Source of the DNA: a virus
Strand: one strand, 5' to 3'
Length of the DNA stretch: 43,968 nucleotides
IMG/VR virus record: IMGVR_UViG_3300034101_002951
Location: 1-43,968 of that record
Positions within the stretch are counted from its first letter, which is position 1. Every line of letters begins with the position of its first letter. Under the pieces are notes generated by a model that was not told the origin of the DNA, searched no databases, and was given only the letters and a program-made list of their open reading frames with translations. Of this stretch, positions 1-6,482 are shown piece by piece. Position numbers and translations under genes: made by a program.

Positions 1-293
1 CTCCGGGGGGCGGGGGGGAGCCCATGGGCGAACTGGGAAACCGGACTTCCGTGTCATGTATGGCGATTCGGCTGTTCGGATGCGTGTCTCCGTTGAGGGC
101 CTTCCGAGACCGGACTTCGGTGTCCGGTATCCCGAACCCTGATTCCTGGGCCCGGTGTCCGTTCACCTTCCATTCATCTACCATTCATTTGTTGTTGGTA
201 GACACTGGGTGTGGGTCCTGTACACTGTCCTCAGTGACCTAGTCACCCCGGAGCGGCCACCGCCGCCCGGTACAACCTAGAAGGGATGGACCC
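1..293. promoter_or_regulatory. Left-end control region with repeats
   Basis: No convincing gene lies here; a 72-codon frame at 24-242 lacks a ribosome-binding site. A 16-base direct repeat, ACCGGACTTCNGTGTC with one mismatch, sits at 40-55 and 109-124. The second copy also forms a 7-bp hairpin (109-115 with 122-128). CCATTCAT occurs at 170-177 and 181-188, one helical turn apart. GTGAC-CTA-GTCAC at 234-246 is a palindrome just downstream of a promoter-like -10. I infer an early promoter with several operator sites. If the genome is circular, this joins the right end and separates the two divergent arms. Confidence 0.5.
198..226 (+). promoter_or_regulatory. Possible early promoter
   Basis: TACACT at 221-226 is a fair -10 hexamer. 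The -35 at 17-bp spacing is GTAGAC (198-203), which is weak. The palindrome at 234-246 lies near the expected transcription start and could be an operator. A related TACACTGT core occurs in the late-gene inverted repeat at 37711-37732. Confidence 0.35.
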
Positions 294-779
294 ATGGACG
301 CTTTCGTGTCCCGGGTCGATGAGTTCCCTGCGCATCTTCAGGCTGAGCGTGCTGAAGCGGAGCGGATGCTCCGTGAGGCTGGTCTCAACCCTGCGGTTGA
401 GCATTGGATGTCCCTGTACGAGACCACGCCCCTAGTGGCCATGTCTCGTGCGAGGAACGCCGATGGGACAGTGTCGACCCCCATACCCCCGGTAAAGCGC
501 AAGCGGACCCGGAGGATCAATCTGGACAGTGACTACGCACCTTTGTTCTACCCTGTCTACCGAGGGTGGGGCAGCATCGTCACTCGACCCTACCTGTCTC
601 TCATGGTCCGTCGGCGGATTCTCCTGTCGACATGGACCCCGGAGACTGGGGCGTGTCCCGCCGCCGAACAGGCTCACCGCTCGGACCGTGGGCTGGGGCT
701 CACCCAGCCCCTTTCCCGCAAGCAGAAGCGGAACCGGCGGCGCAAGGAGCAGCGGGCCCGGCGGGCCCGGGGGGAGTGA
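294..779 (+). CDS. Basic early protein, unknown function
   Basis: This is the first gene of the rightward arm, 161 residues. AGAAGGGATGGA stands 5' of the ATG. The N-terminal third looks helical and charged. The C-terminal 20 residues are almost all Arg/Lys (KRNRRRK...RARRARG), which suggests nucleic-acid binding. I recognise no domain. A very strong hairpin (766-789) overlaps its stop codon. Coding direction is supported by position and ribosome-binding site; the opposite strand is also open over part of this stretch, so it is less certain than the genes that follow. Confidence 0.6.
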   Translation: MDAFVSRVDEFPAHLQAERAEAERMLREAGLNPAVEHWMSLYETTPLVAMSRARNADGTVSTPIPPVKRKRTRRINLDSDYAPLFYPVYRGWGSIVTRPYLSLMVRRRILLSTWTPETGACPAAEQAHRSDRGLGLTQPLSRKQKRNRRRKEQRARRARGE

Positions 780-789
780 TCCCCCCGGG
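766..789 (+). terminator. Strong hairpin across the stop codon
   Basis: CCCGGGGGG (766-774) pairs perfectly with CCCCCCGGG (781-789) around the loop AGTGAT, which contains the TGA stop of the preceding gene. There is no T-run, so this is terminator-like or an mRNA 3'-end stabiliser rather than a textbook intrinsic terminator. A tandem 9-bp repeat CCCCGGGTT follows (783-800). Confidence 0.5.
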
Positions 790-810
790 TTCCCCGGGTT
801 TCCGCATCTC

Positions 811-832
811 GTTGGACCAGTGCGTGCATGAC
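811..832 (+). promoter_or_regulatory. GTTGGACC-N8-CATGAC motif, copy 1
   Basis: GTTGGACC (811-818) and CATGAC (827-832) are separated by 8 bases. The same arrangement recurs at 3693-3714 and 6499-6520, each upstream of a gene with a start-associated sequence. No sigma-70 -10 box lies at the right distance, so a non-standard promoter or an operator is possible. It overlaps a perfect 13-bp direct repeat, CCAGTGCGTGCAT, at 817-829 and 836-848. Confidence 0.45.
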
Positions 833-873
833 TGGCCAGTGCGTGCATCCCTTCTCGGCCCGTGTGTGGTAGC

Positions 874-994
874 GGGCGCACCAACCACCCAGTGCATCGA
901 GGGCTAGAACCTATTGGAAACAATAGGCAAGCCCCGGTTGGGCTTCATTGATTACTCGATGCACTTTCTCCCTTCCTTCCCGGTTGGTGCGCCC
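874..994 (+). ncRNA. Structured RNA element with three-way junction
   Basis: Four perfect stems nest in 121 bases. P1 is a 13-bp stem, 874-886 with 982-994. P2 is an 11-bp stem, 891-901 with 955-965. Inside P2 are P3, CCTATTG-GAAA-CAATAGG (910-927, a GNRA tetraloop), and P4, AAGCCC-CGGTT-GGGCTT (929-945). P1 and P2 are joined by ACCC on one side and a 16-base pyrimidine-only strand (966-981) on the other. It lies in a 275-base non-coding gap just before the first start-associated-sequence gene, with a promoter-like motif upstream. I cannot match it to a known RNA family. It could be a 5'-UTR switch, a trans-acting small RNA, or a DNA-level structure such as an origin. Confidence 0.7.
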
Positions 995-996
995 AC

Positions 997-1054
997 TTCC
1001 CCATACGGGGAAACGCATAGCGGCTCACGCCGCATGAGACATAGGGAGACAGGC
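997..1054 (+). promoter_or_regulatory. Hairpin leader and start-associated sequence 1
   Basis: TTCCCC-ATAC-GGGGAA (997-1012) is followed by GCGGC-TCAC-GCCGC (1020-1033), then GGGAGACAGGC directly before the ATG at 1055. The small GCGG...CCGC hairpin plus GGAGACAGGC-ATG is repeated before the next four genes. Confidence 0.65.
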
Positions 1055-1570
1055 ATGGCAGAACGACTGAGCCCAGAGTTTGCGGGTTGTTGGATCGACG
1101 GCCACTGGGGGATCTACGGGGCACGCCGCCTCGTGGAGATCGCAGTGTCCCACGGCTACCGACCCCCCCTCAACGATGAGGAACAGCGACTGTTCGACGA
1201 AGCGTGGAACAGGTCGTTCGGAGTCAACGTCGAGGTTCCGCACTTCCTCGTGTGGCAGAACTGCAAGGACTTCGTGCAACGTCAGCACGACTTTCTCGCA
1301 GCGTGTGTCCGCATGGGGACGGGCAGCCACCTCGACCTCGAGCGCGCTCAGGAGTGCATCAAGGCACTCACCTTGCTCACGACAGGTCAACTCGACCCCG
1401 TGCCGGACTCGAGTTTCCGGGAGCAACTGGCAACGGAGCTCATCTACAACCTTTCCGACGAGGCAGAGGAGTGGATGAACGACAACATCGCTCCCGAAGG
1501 CTTCGCGTTCGGATGGCACGACGGCGAGTGGTTCCTCTGGTCCATCAAGGAATGGCAGGACGTCGCCTGA
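1055..1570 (+). CDS. Early protein, unknown function
   Basis: 171 residues. The frame stays open upstream, but the start is placed at 1055 because the repeated GGGAGACAGGC sequence stands directly before this ATG. The N-terminus (MAERLSPEFAGCW) is Trp-rich and the C-terminus acidic and Trp-rich (GWHDGEWFLWSIKEW). It looks like a compact soluble globular protein. No family is recognised. It is the first of five genes that share the hairpin leader. Confidence 0.75.
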   Translation: MAERLSPEFAGCWIDGHWGIYGARRLVEIAVSHGYRPPLNDEEQRLFDEAWNRSFGVNVEVPHFLVWQNCKDFVQRQHDFLAACVRMGTGSHLDLERAQECIKALTLLTTGQLDPVPDSSFREQLATELIYNLSDEAEEWMNDNIAPEGFAFGWHDGEWFLWSIKEWQDVA

Positions 1571-1669
1571 CGTCCTCGCCCCGTGGAGCATCAACCCTCC
1601 ACGGGGCACTAGCCACCAGTCGGTGGTGAACATAGCGGCGCAAGCCGCATGAGACATAGGGAGACAGGC
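1571..1669 (+). promoter_or_regulatory. Hairpin leader with CATCA loop, start-associated sequence 2
   Basis: An 11-bp stem (1578-1588 with 1597-1607) carries the 8-base loop CATCAACC. Next come CCACC-AGTC-GGTGG (1613-1626) and GCGGC-GCAA-GCCGC (1635-1648, a GNRA tetraloop), then GGGAGACAGGC before the ATG at 1670. The first hairpin resembles a terminator without a T-run. Confidence 0.65.
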
Positions 1670-2227
1670 ATGGACATCAACATCCCCTTCACGGACAACC
1701 TGATGGCCGACGTCATCAAGGTGATCGAGGCGGCCGACGCCGGCAACCTCACCACCGTCGTCGGCTGTGACGGCGACGCCGACCTCAAGGTGGTCCCGCC
1801 CGTCGAGGTCCACGCCACCCAGGTGGCGGTGCTCGCTCACGCGTTGTCGTTGACGGCGGCGCGTGCGCAGGCCTCGGAGGAACGCTTCGCGCTCGAGCAG
1901 TCCGCGAAGAACACCGCCTTGCAGAAGAACTCTCTCTTCATCGAGCGGATGGTCGACGCCGTCCGGGAGATGGGGTCCGAGAACGACTTCTGCACGAGGG
2001 GCATGGCGGGCTTCGTGGCTCAGGTCCTCGACATCGGCGAGGAGCAGGCCATGGGGTACTTCCAGCGGGAGTACGAGGCGACGTTCACCGTCACGGTGTA
2101 CTTCACCTGCAACCCCGGCGACGAGCGCGAGATCGACCTCGACCTCGGCTACGCCGACGCAGACGCACCGGAGGCCGGCGACATCAACTCCATCACGTGG
2201 GACCTCAGCGACGTGGTCCCCAACTGA
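1670..2227 (+). CDS. Early protein, unknown function
   Basis: 185 residues; start fixed by the start-associated sequence at 1659-1669. The N-terminal part (ViKVIEAADAGN...) is followed by an Ala-rich helical stretch around residues 50-85 and an acidic C-terminus rich in Asp (DLDLGYADADAPEAGD). No domain is recognised. A possible 18-codon reading frame begins on its stop codon (TGATG at 2225-2229). Confidence 0.75.
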   Translation: MDINIPFTDNLMADVIKVIEAADAGNLTTVVGCDGDADLKVVPPVEVHATQVAVLAHALSLTAARAQASEERFALEQSAKNTALQKNSLFIERMVDAVREMGSENDFCTRGMAGFVAQVLDIGEEQAMGYFQREYEATFTVTVYFTCNPGDEREIDLDLGYADADAPEAGDINSITWDLSDVVPN

Positions 2228-2283
2228 TGGCGGGCGTCACCAGCCAGTTCATCGAAGTGCTGCTCGCAATCCTCGGAGAGTGA
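2227..2283 (+). CDS. Possible 18-residue peptide
   Basis: The ATG overlaps the preceding stop in a TGATG arrangement, which usually marks translational coupling. It encodes MAGVTSQFIEVLLAILGE, with a hydrophobic end. Only the coupling supports it; there is no separate ribosome-binding site. Confidence 0.25.
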   Translation: MAGVTSQFIEVLLAILGE

Positions 2284-2371
2284 GCAGCGGCGCACCGGGG
2301 CATCACACCCCCGGTGCGCACTACCCGTAGCGGAATCCACCGCACGGATGACAACACACAAGGAGACAGGC
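2284..2371 (+). promoter_or_regulatory. Hairpin leader with CATCA loop, start-associated sequence 3
   Basis: An 11-bp perfect stem (2290-2300 with 2309-2319) carries the 8-base loop CATCACAC. GCGG-AATCCA-CCGC (2330-2343) follows, then AAGGAGACAGGC before the ATG at 2372. Stem sequence differs from the 1578-1607 hairpin, but stem length and the first five loop bases are the same. Confidence 0.65.
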
Positions 2372-2746
2372 ATGGCTCTGAACTGGAACGTCACCAACGT
2401 GGCCGACTGGGAGCAACTCCAGAGTGACGATCACGAGTACGTCGTGACCGAGTGCGTCGTCTGGTTGACGATGGCAGTCGGATTGCGGGGCATCACGGAG
2501 TCGAACCTCGACGAGTTCACCCGGCGGGCCGCGCTGGTGCAGCACCTCAGCGGCGCATACATGCAGAAGGACGGTCACCCGTACTTCCTCCACCGCGAGC
2601 ACTTCGAGCGTCGCGTGGGACTCTCGACCAACGTCGGCGACGAGTCCCGAGCGGCGTGGGTCAAGCGGTGGACGAAGGACGACGAACTGGACCGACTCGA
2701 CCGGCGCCACTACCGCGACAACCTGGACCTGGACGCGGTCACCTGA
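2372..2746 (+). CDS. Early protein, unknown function
   Basis: 124 residues, started at 2372 by the AAGGAGACAGGC sequence. The protein is Trp-rich at its N-terminus (LNWNVTNVADWEQL) and strongly charged at its C-terminus (WTKDDELDRLDRRHYRDNLDLD). No family is recognised. It ends 5 bases before a 12-bp hairpin that separates it from the next gene. Confidence 0.75.
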   Translation: MALNWNVTNVADWEQLQSDDHEYVVTECVVWLTMAVGLRGITESNLDEFTRRAALVQHLSGAYMQKDGHPYFLHREHFERRVGLSTNVGDESRAAWVKRWTKDDELDRLDRRHYRDNLDLDAVT

Positions 2747-2828
2747 CCGCCGCCTGTCACGACGTCGTGTCGTGACAGGCACTGTTCGCAGCGGACTCCA
2801 CCGCGCGACTGACATAAAGGAGACAGGC
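2747..2828 (+). promoter_or_regulatory. Hairpin leader, start-associated sequence 4
   Basis: A 12-bp perfect stem (2752-2763 with 2769-2780) has the 5-base loop GTCGT. GCGG-ACTCCA-CCGC lies at 2791-2804, almost the same as the leader-3 hairpin with one loop change, then AAAGGAGACAGGC before the ATG at 2829. Confidence 0.6.
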
Positions 2829-3605
2829 ATGGACCAGCGAACGGCTGAGGTTGTCGCAACCATGCTGACCGAGAACACCGGGCGCCATATGTTGGATTCC
2901 GGTGGGGCATACGGTCGGCACTGGGAGCGCAATCAAGGCATCGACGTTCAGGACTGGATCAACAGTTCCACCGCAACGTGGGGATGGAAGGGCGAGTACT
3001 ACACGCTCAACCTGTTCCACTGGTTGGTGGAGCGGTTGGAGTACGCGCCTGATCTGGACGCAGAACTCGACAAGTTCGCAGCGAGCCGCCCCGACGACGG
3101 GTGGCTCGACATCATGGACGAGTTCTGTGAACAGACATGGCCCGAACTCTCCCGTGAGTGCATCAACTCGTACAACAACGAGGAGGCACTCAGTCAGGTC
3201 ATCCAGTTCACCGGGGTGTTCGACCACGACTACCCCGACTACCAGTACGTGCTGTTGCAGATCCATGGCGGCTGCGACGTCCGAGGCGGCTACACCGCGC
3301 CGAGGGTGTTCGAGGTCGTCGGCGACGAGTGCTGCATGTACGACTTCATGTCAGCGTCCTTCCACTGCGACGGTTTCGACCCACCGCAGTTCGAGGCGCT
3401 GCCCGGGTTCCCCACTCCGACACGCACCCAGCATCACTGGTACGTGACCGGCGGCGGCGATCTCATCGACGAGTACGGCTCCTACTTCGAGTCGACCTGG
3501 AAGTTCCTCAACGAGCAGGACATCTGGGACGAGGACGCCGACCGCGTCCTCTGCCCTGAGTGCCTCTCGTCGGGCCACAAGACGACGCTCCACGTGAGCG
3601 CCTAG
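2829..3605 (+). CDS. Conserved-looking phage protein, unknown function
   Basis: 258 residues, the largest of the small-gene block; start at 2829 from the start-associated sequence. The N-terminal stretch TGRHMLDSGGAYGRHWERN has the look of a conserved motif that I associate with hypothetical phage proteins, but I cannot verify this. It is followed by an aromatic and acidic middle, GGCDVRGGYTAPRVF and CCMYD near the centre, and a C-terminal CPECL pair that may bind zinc. No catalytic signature is clear. Confidence 0.8.
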   Translation: MDQRTAEVVATMLTENTGRHMLDSGGAYGRHWERNQGIDVQDWINSSTATWGWKGEYYTLNLFHWLVERLEYAPDLDAELDKFAASRPDDGWLDIMDEFCEQTWPELSRECINSYNNEEALSQVIQFTGVFDHDYPDYQYVLLQIHGGCDVRGGYTAPRVFEVVGDECCMYDFMSASFHCDGFDPPQFEALPGFPTPTRTQHHWYVTGGGDLIDEYGSYFESTWKFLNEQDIWDEDADRVLCPECLSSGHKTTLHVSA

Positions 3606-3744
3606 ATCGCCATGCCTGCGAGGGGGCAGCGCAACTCCGGTTGTGCTGCCCCTCCGCTGGCACAGGCAGCGGACGAGTTGTTTCGGCAACTCGTTGGACC
3701 ATCACACACATGACGGCTAACGCCGCATGGAACAGGAGACAGGC
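3606..3744 (+). promoter_or_regulatory. Tandem hairpins, motif copy 2, start-associated sequence 5
   Basis: Three hairpins stand almost end to end. The first (3623-3635 with 3640-3652) has 13 pairs and a UNCG-type tetraloop TCCG. The second is TCCGCTG with CAGCGGA (3653-3673). The third is ACGAGTTG with CAACTCGT (3673-3694) around TTTCGG. GTTGGACC-N8-CATGAC follows (3693-3714), then CGGC-TAAC-GCCG (3714-3725) and CAGGAGACAGGC before the ATG at 3745. Confidence 0.6.
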
Positions 3745-4032
3745 ATGGACGAACTGCGCGGGCCTCACCACGTGTGGAGAGTGCTCAGCCAGCCCGACCC
3801 GTTCCCCGAGTCGCTGGAGTTCCGGTGGCACGGAGGACAGGGCGTGTCCGTCTACAAGCAGTTGGTCGACTACGACACCCCGGGTGACCCCGAGGTGGCG
3901 CAGGAGATCGACTACTTCACGATCGGCACGCCACTGTGGGAGTTGCTGACCCTCGAGGAGAAGTTGCTCGAGGTCGAACGCTCCATCAGGTCGCTGCTCG
4001 AGGAGCGTGGCTTGCTGTGGGAGGACGCATGA
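3745..4032 (+). CDS. Small acidic early protein, unknown
   Basis: 95 residues; start at 3745 set by the start-associated sequence. The C-terminal half is a predicted amphipathic helix (TLEEKLLEVERSIRSLLEERG) that could dimerise. Its stop overlaps the next ATG (ATGA), so it heads a coupled run of small genes. Confidence 0.75.
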   Translation: MDELRGPHHVWRVLSQPDPFPESLEFRWHGGQGVSVYKQLVDYDTPGDPEVAQEIDYFTIGTPLWELLTLEEKLLEVERSIRSLLEERGLLWEDA

Positions 4033-4307
4033 CCGACGACACACACATCGTGTGCGAAGTCGAGACGCACGTCGTCGTTTCGATCCCCGTCACCATCTGG
4101 TGGCACCGCACCGACGGCTACGTCATCGACTTCGGCGATCCCCAGGAGGAAGTCGAGAACCCCTTCCCCAGCGACGGGGCGGAGATCTACGACCGAGAGA
4201 CCTTCGACTGGTTGACCCCCAACCAGTTGTCGGACAACTACGACGTCCCCGTGGACGTCGCGGTCAACGCAGCGATTGGGCCTCGGCTCAACATCACCAA
4301 GGAGTGA
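4029..4307 (+). CDS. Small acidic early protein, unknown
   Basis: 92 residues, very acidic (about a fifth Asp/Glu). The first third is beta-like (HIVCEVETHVVVSIPVTIWW). The ATG overlaps the previous stop by four bases. Strong acidity and early location would fit a host-interaction protein or DNA mimic, but that is only a guess. Confidence 0.75.
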   Translation: MTDDTHIVCEVETHVVVSIPVTIWWHRTDGYVIDFGDPQEEVENPFPSDGAEIYDRETFDWLTPNQLSDNYDVPVDVAVNAAIGPRLNITKE

Positions 4308-4312
4308 CTGAC

Positions 4313-4489
4313 TTGGACAAGCAGATCACGGTCACCGTCGAGTTCACGGTGATCGCCACACAGGACGACCCGTCCGAGACCGGGTGGCCGCTCATCGAGT
4401 GGCTCCGCGACACCGTCGTCGGCCCGAAGGAGGACGGCGAGCCGTACTACGTCACGGAAGTGGATCTCTCCCACGTGACGCCGTGCTGA
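4313..4489 (+). CDS. Small acidic early protein, unknown
   Basis: 58 residues starting with TTG at 4313, chosen because AAGGAG lies 8 bases upstream and the frame matches. N-terminal residues ITVTVEFTVIAT look like a beta strand similar to the start of the preceding protein, so the two may be distant duplicates. No family is recognised. Confidence 0.6.
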   Translation: MDKQITVTVEFTVIATQDDPSETGWPLIEWLRDTVVGPKEDGEPYYVTEVDLSHVTPC

Positions 4490-4677
4490 GGCGCTGGGCC
4501 GTCCAGTTCGAGGCCGAGATGGAGACGGGCCCTTCGGGGAACTTCGTCATCCACATCGACGCCGAGACCTGGGATCAGGCATGGGACGTCGCAGAGCGAC
4601 TGCCCGACGAGTGGCTTCAGGAAGAAGCACCGGACGCGGTGGGTTTCGAGCCCAACGCCATCTGGTCGATCGAGTGA
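4483..4677 (+). CDS. Small acidic early protein, unknown
   Basis: 64 residues from a GTG that overlaps the end of the previous gene. The start is uncertain because no good ribosome-binding site precedes it; an internal ATG (residue 13) is an alternative. It has the same beta-strand then acidic-helix pattern as its neighbours (WAVQFEAEME...FVIHIDAETWDQAWDVAERL). Confidence 0.55.
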   Translation: MLRRWAVQFEAEMETGPSGNFVIHIDAETWDQAWDVAERLPDEWLQEEAPDAVGFEPNAIWSIE

Positions 4678-4692
4678 GAGAAAGGAGGTGAC

Positions 4693-4797
4693 ATGCCCAC
4701 CGAAGCAACGTGCGGTGAGTGCGGACGCGAGTTCGACCTGACCGACGAGGAGCAGGCCGGAGAGTGGTACTTCGGCCACGACTGCGAGGAGAACTGA
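4693..4797 (+). CDS. 34-residue zinc-binding peptide
   Basis: A perfect AAAGGAGGTGAC precedes the ATG. The peptide contains CGEC near its N-terminus and HDC near its C-terminus, a CxxC...HxC set that would make a single zinc knuckle. Such tiny zinc proteins are common in phage early regions. It ends 1 base before the next start. Confidence 0.7.
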   Translation: MPTEATCGECGREFDLTDEEQAGEWYFGHDCEEN

Positions 4798-4798
4798 C

Positions 4799-5014
4799 AT
4801 GCGGATTCGCTACCGGCGACCGATCAAGGCAGCGGGGTGGGCCATGTTCGTGATGGACCTGCCCGACAACTTGGAGCTACCCCGAGGCGAGGCTCTGGAT
4901 CAGTGGCTCAAGGCGATGGAGGCCACCGAGCACTTGATCAACTGGGGAGTCGAGTCGGAGGACATCACCGAGGAGGGAAGTGTCCACGACTTCCACATCG
5001 ACGAAACCGACTGA
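4799..5014 (+). CDS. Small early protein, unknown
   Basis: 71 residues; GAGGAG lies 8 bases before the ATG, inside the end of the zinc peptide gene. Basic N-terminus (MRIRYRRPIKAAGW), acidic C-terminus (ESEDITEEGSVHDFHIDETD). No domain is recognised. Confidence 0.7.
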   Translation: MRIRYRRPIKAAGWAMFVMDLPDNLELPRGEALDQWLKAMEATEHLINWGVESEDITEEGSVHDFHIDETD

Positions 5015-5029
5015 CAGAGAGGAGGTGAC

Positions 5030-5356
5030 ATGACTCGTCACATGAACATCCCCGTGACGGTGGAGGACAGCGTGCTGGCCGACATCCTCACGACCGCCAT
5101 CGAAGGCGGCATCAACTACTGGGCTCACCTTCGGAACTGCCCTCGGAGCGATGACCTCTGCGTGATCTACGCGGAGATCGTCGACCCCGAGGACGGTCTC
5201 GAGATCCTCGTGACCCGGGACACTGTGTTCCGGGGCCTGGAGTTGTACATGAGCAAGTACGGGAACGTGCGGCAGCTCGACAACAACGACTTCGACGCCG
5301 AGGCCGCCGACATGGTGATCCAGCTCGGAGTGTTCGGCAAGGTGGTCTACGGCTGA
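5030..5356 (+). CDS. Conserved-looking phage protein, unknown
   Basis: 108 residues behind a strong AGAGGAGGTGAC. The segment VLADILTTAIEGGINYW resembles a pattern I associate with uncharacterised phage proteins, but no function is known to me. C-terminus is Asp-rich then hydrophobic (MVIQLGVFGKVVYG). Confidence 0.75.
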   Translation: MTRHMNIPVTVEDSVLADILTTAIEGGINYWAHLRNCPRSDDLCVIYAEIVDPEDGLEILVTRDTVFRGLELYMSKYGNVRQLDNNDFDAEAADMVIQLGVFGKVVYG

Positions 5357-5378
5357 CCAACGAGACAAGGAGACGGGC

Positions 5379-5636
5379 ATGAAGTACAAGATCGAGCCGC
5401 CCTGGCGTCCGGTGGAACGGACTCGTGGCAACTGGCCCACTGAGTGGTCGGTTGACGTCGAGTACGCCGACCTCCGCGACACCCGATCGGATCGGCTCTA
5501 CATGGACGGTGCAGCGCGAGTGACCGTCCGCAACGTGGAGGGCTTCAGGACCCGCACGTTCAGGGGTGAGACCGCGCTGTCGGATGCGGAGCGGTATCGC
5601 TTCGATGCGATCTTCGCCGCCAAGCGGGCGGCCTGA
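5379..5636 (+). CDS. Small early protein, unknown
   Basis: 85 residues. The start follows ACAAGGAGACGGGC, a one-base variant of the start-associated sequence, with no room for a hairpin leader (22-base gap). The protein is basic with several Trp/Arg pairs. No family is recognised. Confidence 0.7.
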   Translation: MKYKIEPPWRPVERTRGNWPTEWSVDVEYADLRDTRSDRLYMDGAARVTVRNVEGFRTRTFRGETALSDAERYRFDAIFAAKRAA

Positions 5637-5650
5637 GAGGAGGTGAGTGA

Positions 5651-5992
5651 GTGCGCAAGTTCAGTTTCTACGACTTCCCCGATGAACCGATTCCGGGAGA
5701 GCTCGAGGAGCTCGTCACGGAGATCGGTCACGACCTGACCCTGAAGGTCCTGCACACCTGCTGGCAGGAACACAAGCAGGAGTGGTCGGGCCTGAAGGAT
5801 CAGGAGGCCGGCGAGTACGGCCCCGAACAGACCAGGGTCATCTGCTGGGAGAAGTTCCCCGAGGAGAACAGGTGGGGCAGCACTTGTCAGGTGCTGTTGA
5901 CCTACAACTTCGGCAGCCCCCTGGCTGATCCCGGCTTGGCGAGCTACGGGGTCAACCCATCCACAGGTGAGATCCGCCTGTACATGGACTGA
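5651..5992 (+). CDS. Small early protein, unknown
   Basis: 113 residues from GTG at 5651, chosen because GAGGAGGTGAGTGA stands immediately upstream. Acidic N-terminal half (DEPIPGELEELVTEIGHDL) and an aromatic C-terminus ending STGEIRLYMD. No family is recognised. Confidence 0.7.
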   Translation: MRKFSFYDFPDEPIPGELEELVTEIGHDLTLKVLHTCWQEHKQEWSGLKDQEAGEYGPEQTRVICWEKFPEENRWGSTCQVLLTYNFGSPLADPGLASYGVNPSTGEIRLYMD

Positions 5993-6003
5993 GAGGAGAA
6001 CAC

Positions 6004-6252
6004 ATGACCCAGTCACACGACTCCCTGTTCGGGCGAGCCATCACCGACGGCTGCGAGGCCATCTTGGAGATGGCATGGAACGGAGCAGGACACTTCACCT
6101 GTTCCGAGGCGGACAGGGTGTTCGAGCTGCTCAAGGCGGTGCTCGGACAGGACGCTGCGGACTACTTCATGGTTCGCCACGCAGAGGAGGACGAGGAGGG
6201 CGACGCCCACCTCATCATCGAGACCACAGGTCAGTGGGCGACCCGCTTCTGA
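6004..6252 (+). CDS. Small acidic early protein, unknown
   Basis: 82 residues; GAGAGGAGAACAC precedes the ATG. The middle looks like a helix-turn (DRVFELLKAVLGQDAADYFMVRHAEEDEEGDAHLIIE). No domain is recognised. Confidence 0.7.
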   Translation: MTQSHDSLFGRAITDGCEAILEMAWNGAGHFTCSEADRVFELLKAVLGQDAADYFMVRHAEEDEEGDAHLIIETTGQWATRF

Positions 6253-6275
6253 CCACGACAGAAAGAGACAGGCAC

Positions 6276-6482
6276 ATGATCGTCGCACATTCGGTCATCG
6301 ACAACCAGGAAGCCGAGGACCTCCGCATCGAGATCGACGAGGAGGGGTCCTGCACCACCCTCATCATCGGGGGCACCAGGCTCTACCTCTACAGCGGCAC
6401 GGAGAAGCAGGTCCTCAAGCGACTGCACGACGTCCTCCACGACCGGCTCAACCTCAGGCTCAAGGCTGCTGTCGAACGCTGA
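6276..6482 (+). CDS. Small early protein, unknown
   Basis: 68 residues, preceded by GAAAGAGACAGGCAC, a variant start-associated sequence two bases further from the ATG than usual. Beta-strand-rich N-terminus then an amphipathic helix (KQVLKRLHDVLHDRLNLRLKAAV). No family is recognised. Confidence 0.7.
   Translation: MIVAHSVIDNQEAEDLRIEIDEEGSCTTLIIGGTRLYLYSGTEKQVLKRLHDVLHDRLNLRLKAAVER

Noticed and set aside
24-242. 72-codon frame at the left end
   Set aside because: No ribosome-binding site, and it covers repeats and a promoter-like region.
874-994. attP site for the integrase
   Set aside because: Serine-integrase attP sites are short imperfect palindromes of about 50 bp usually beside the integrase; this is a nested multi-stem structure 14 kb away in an early leader.
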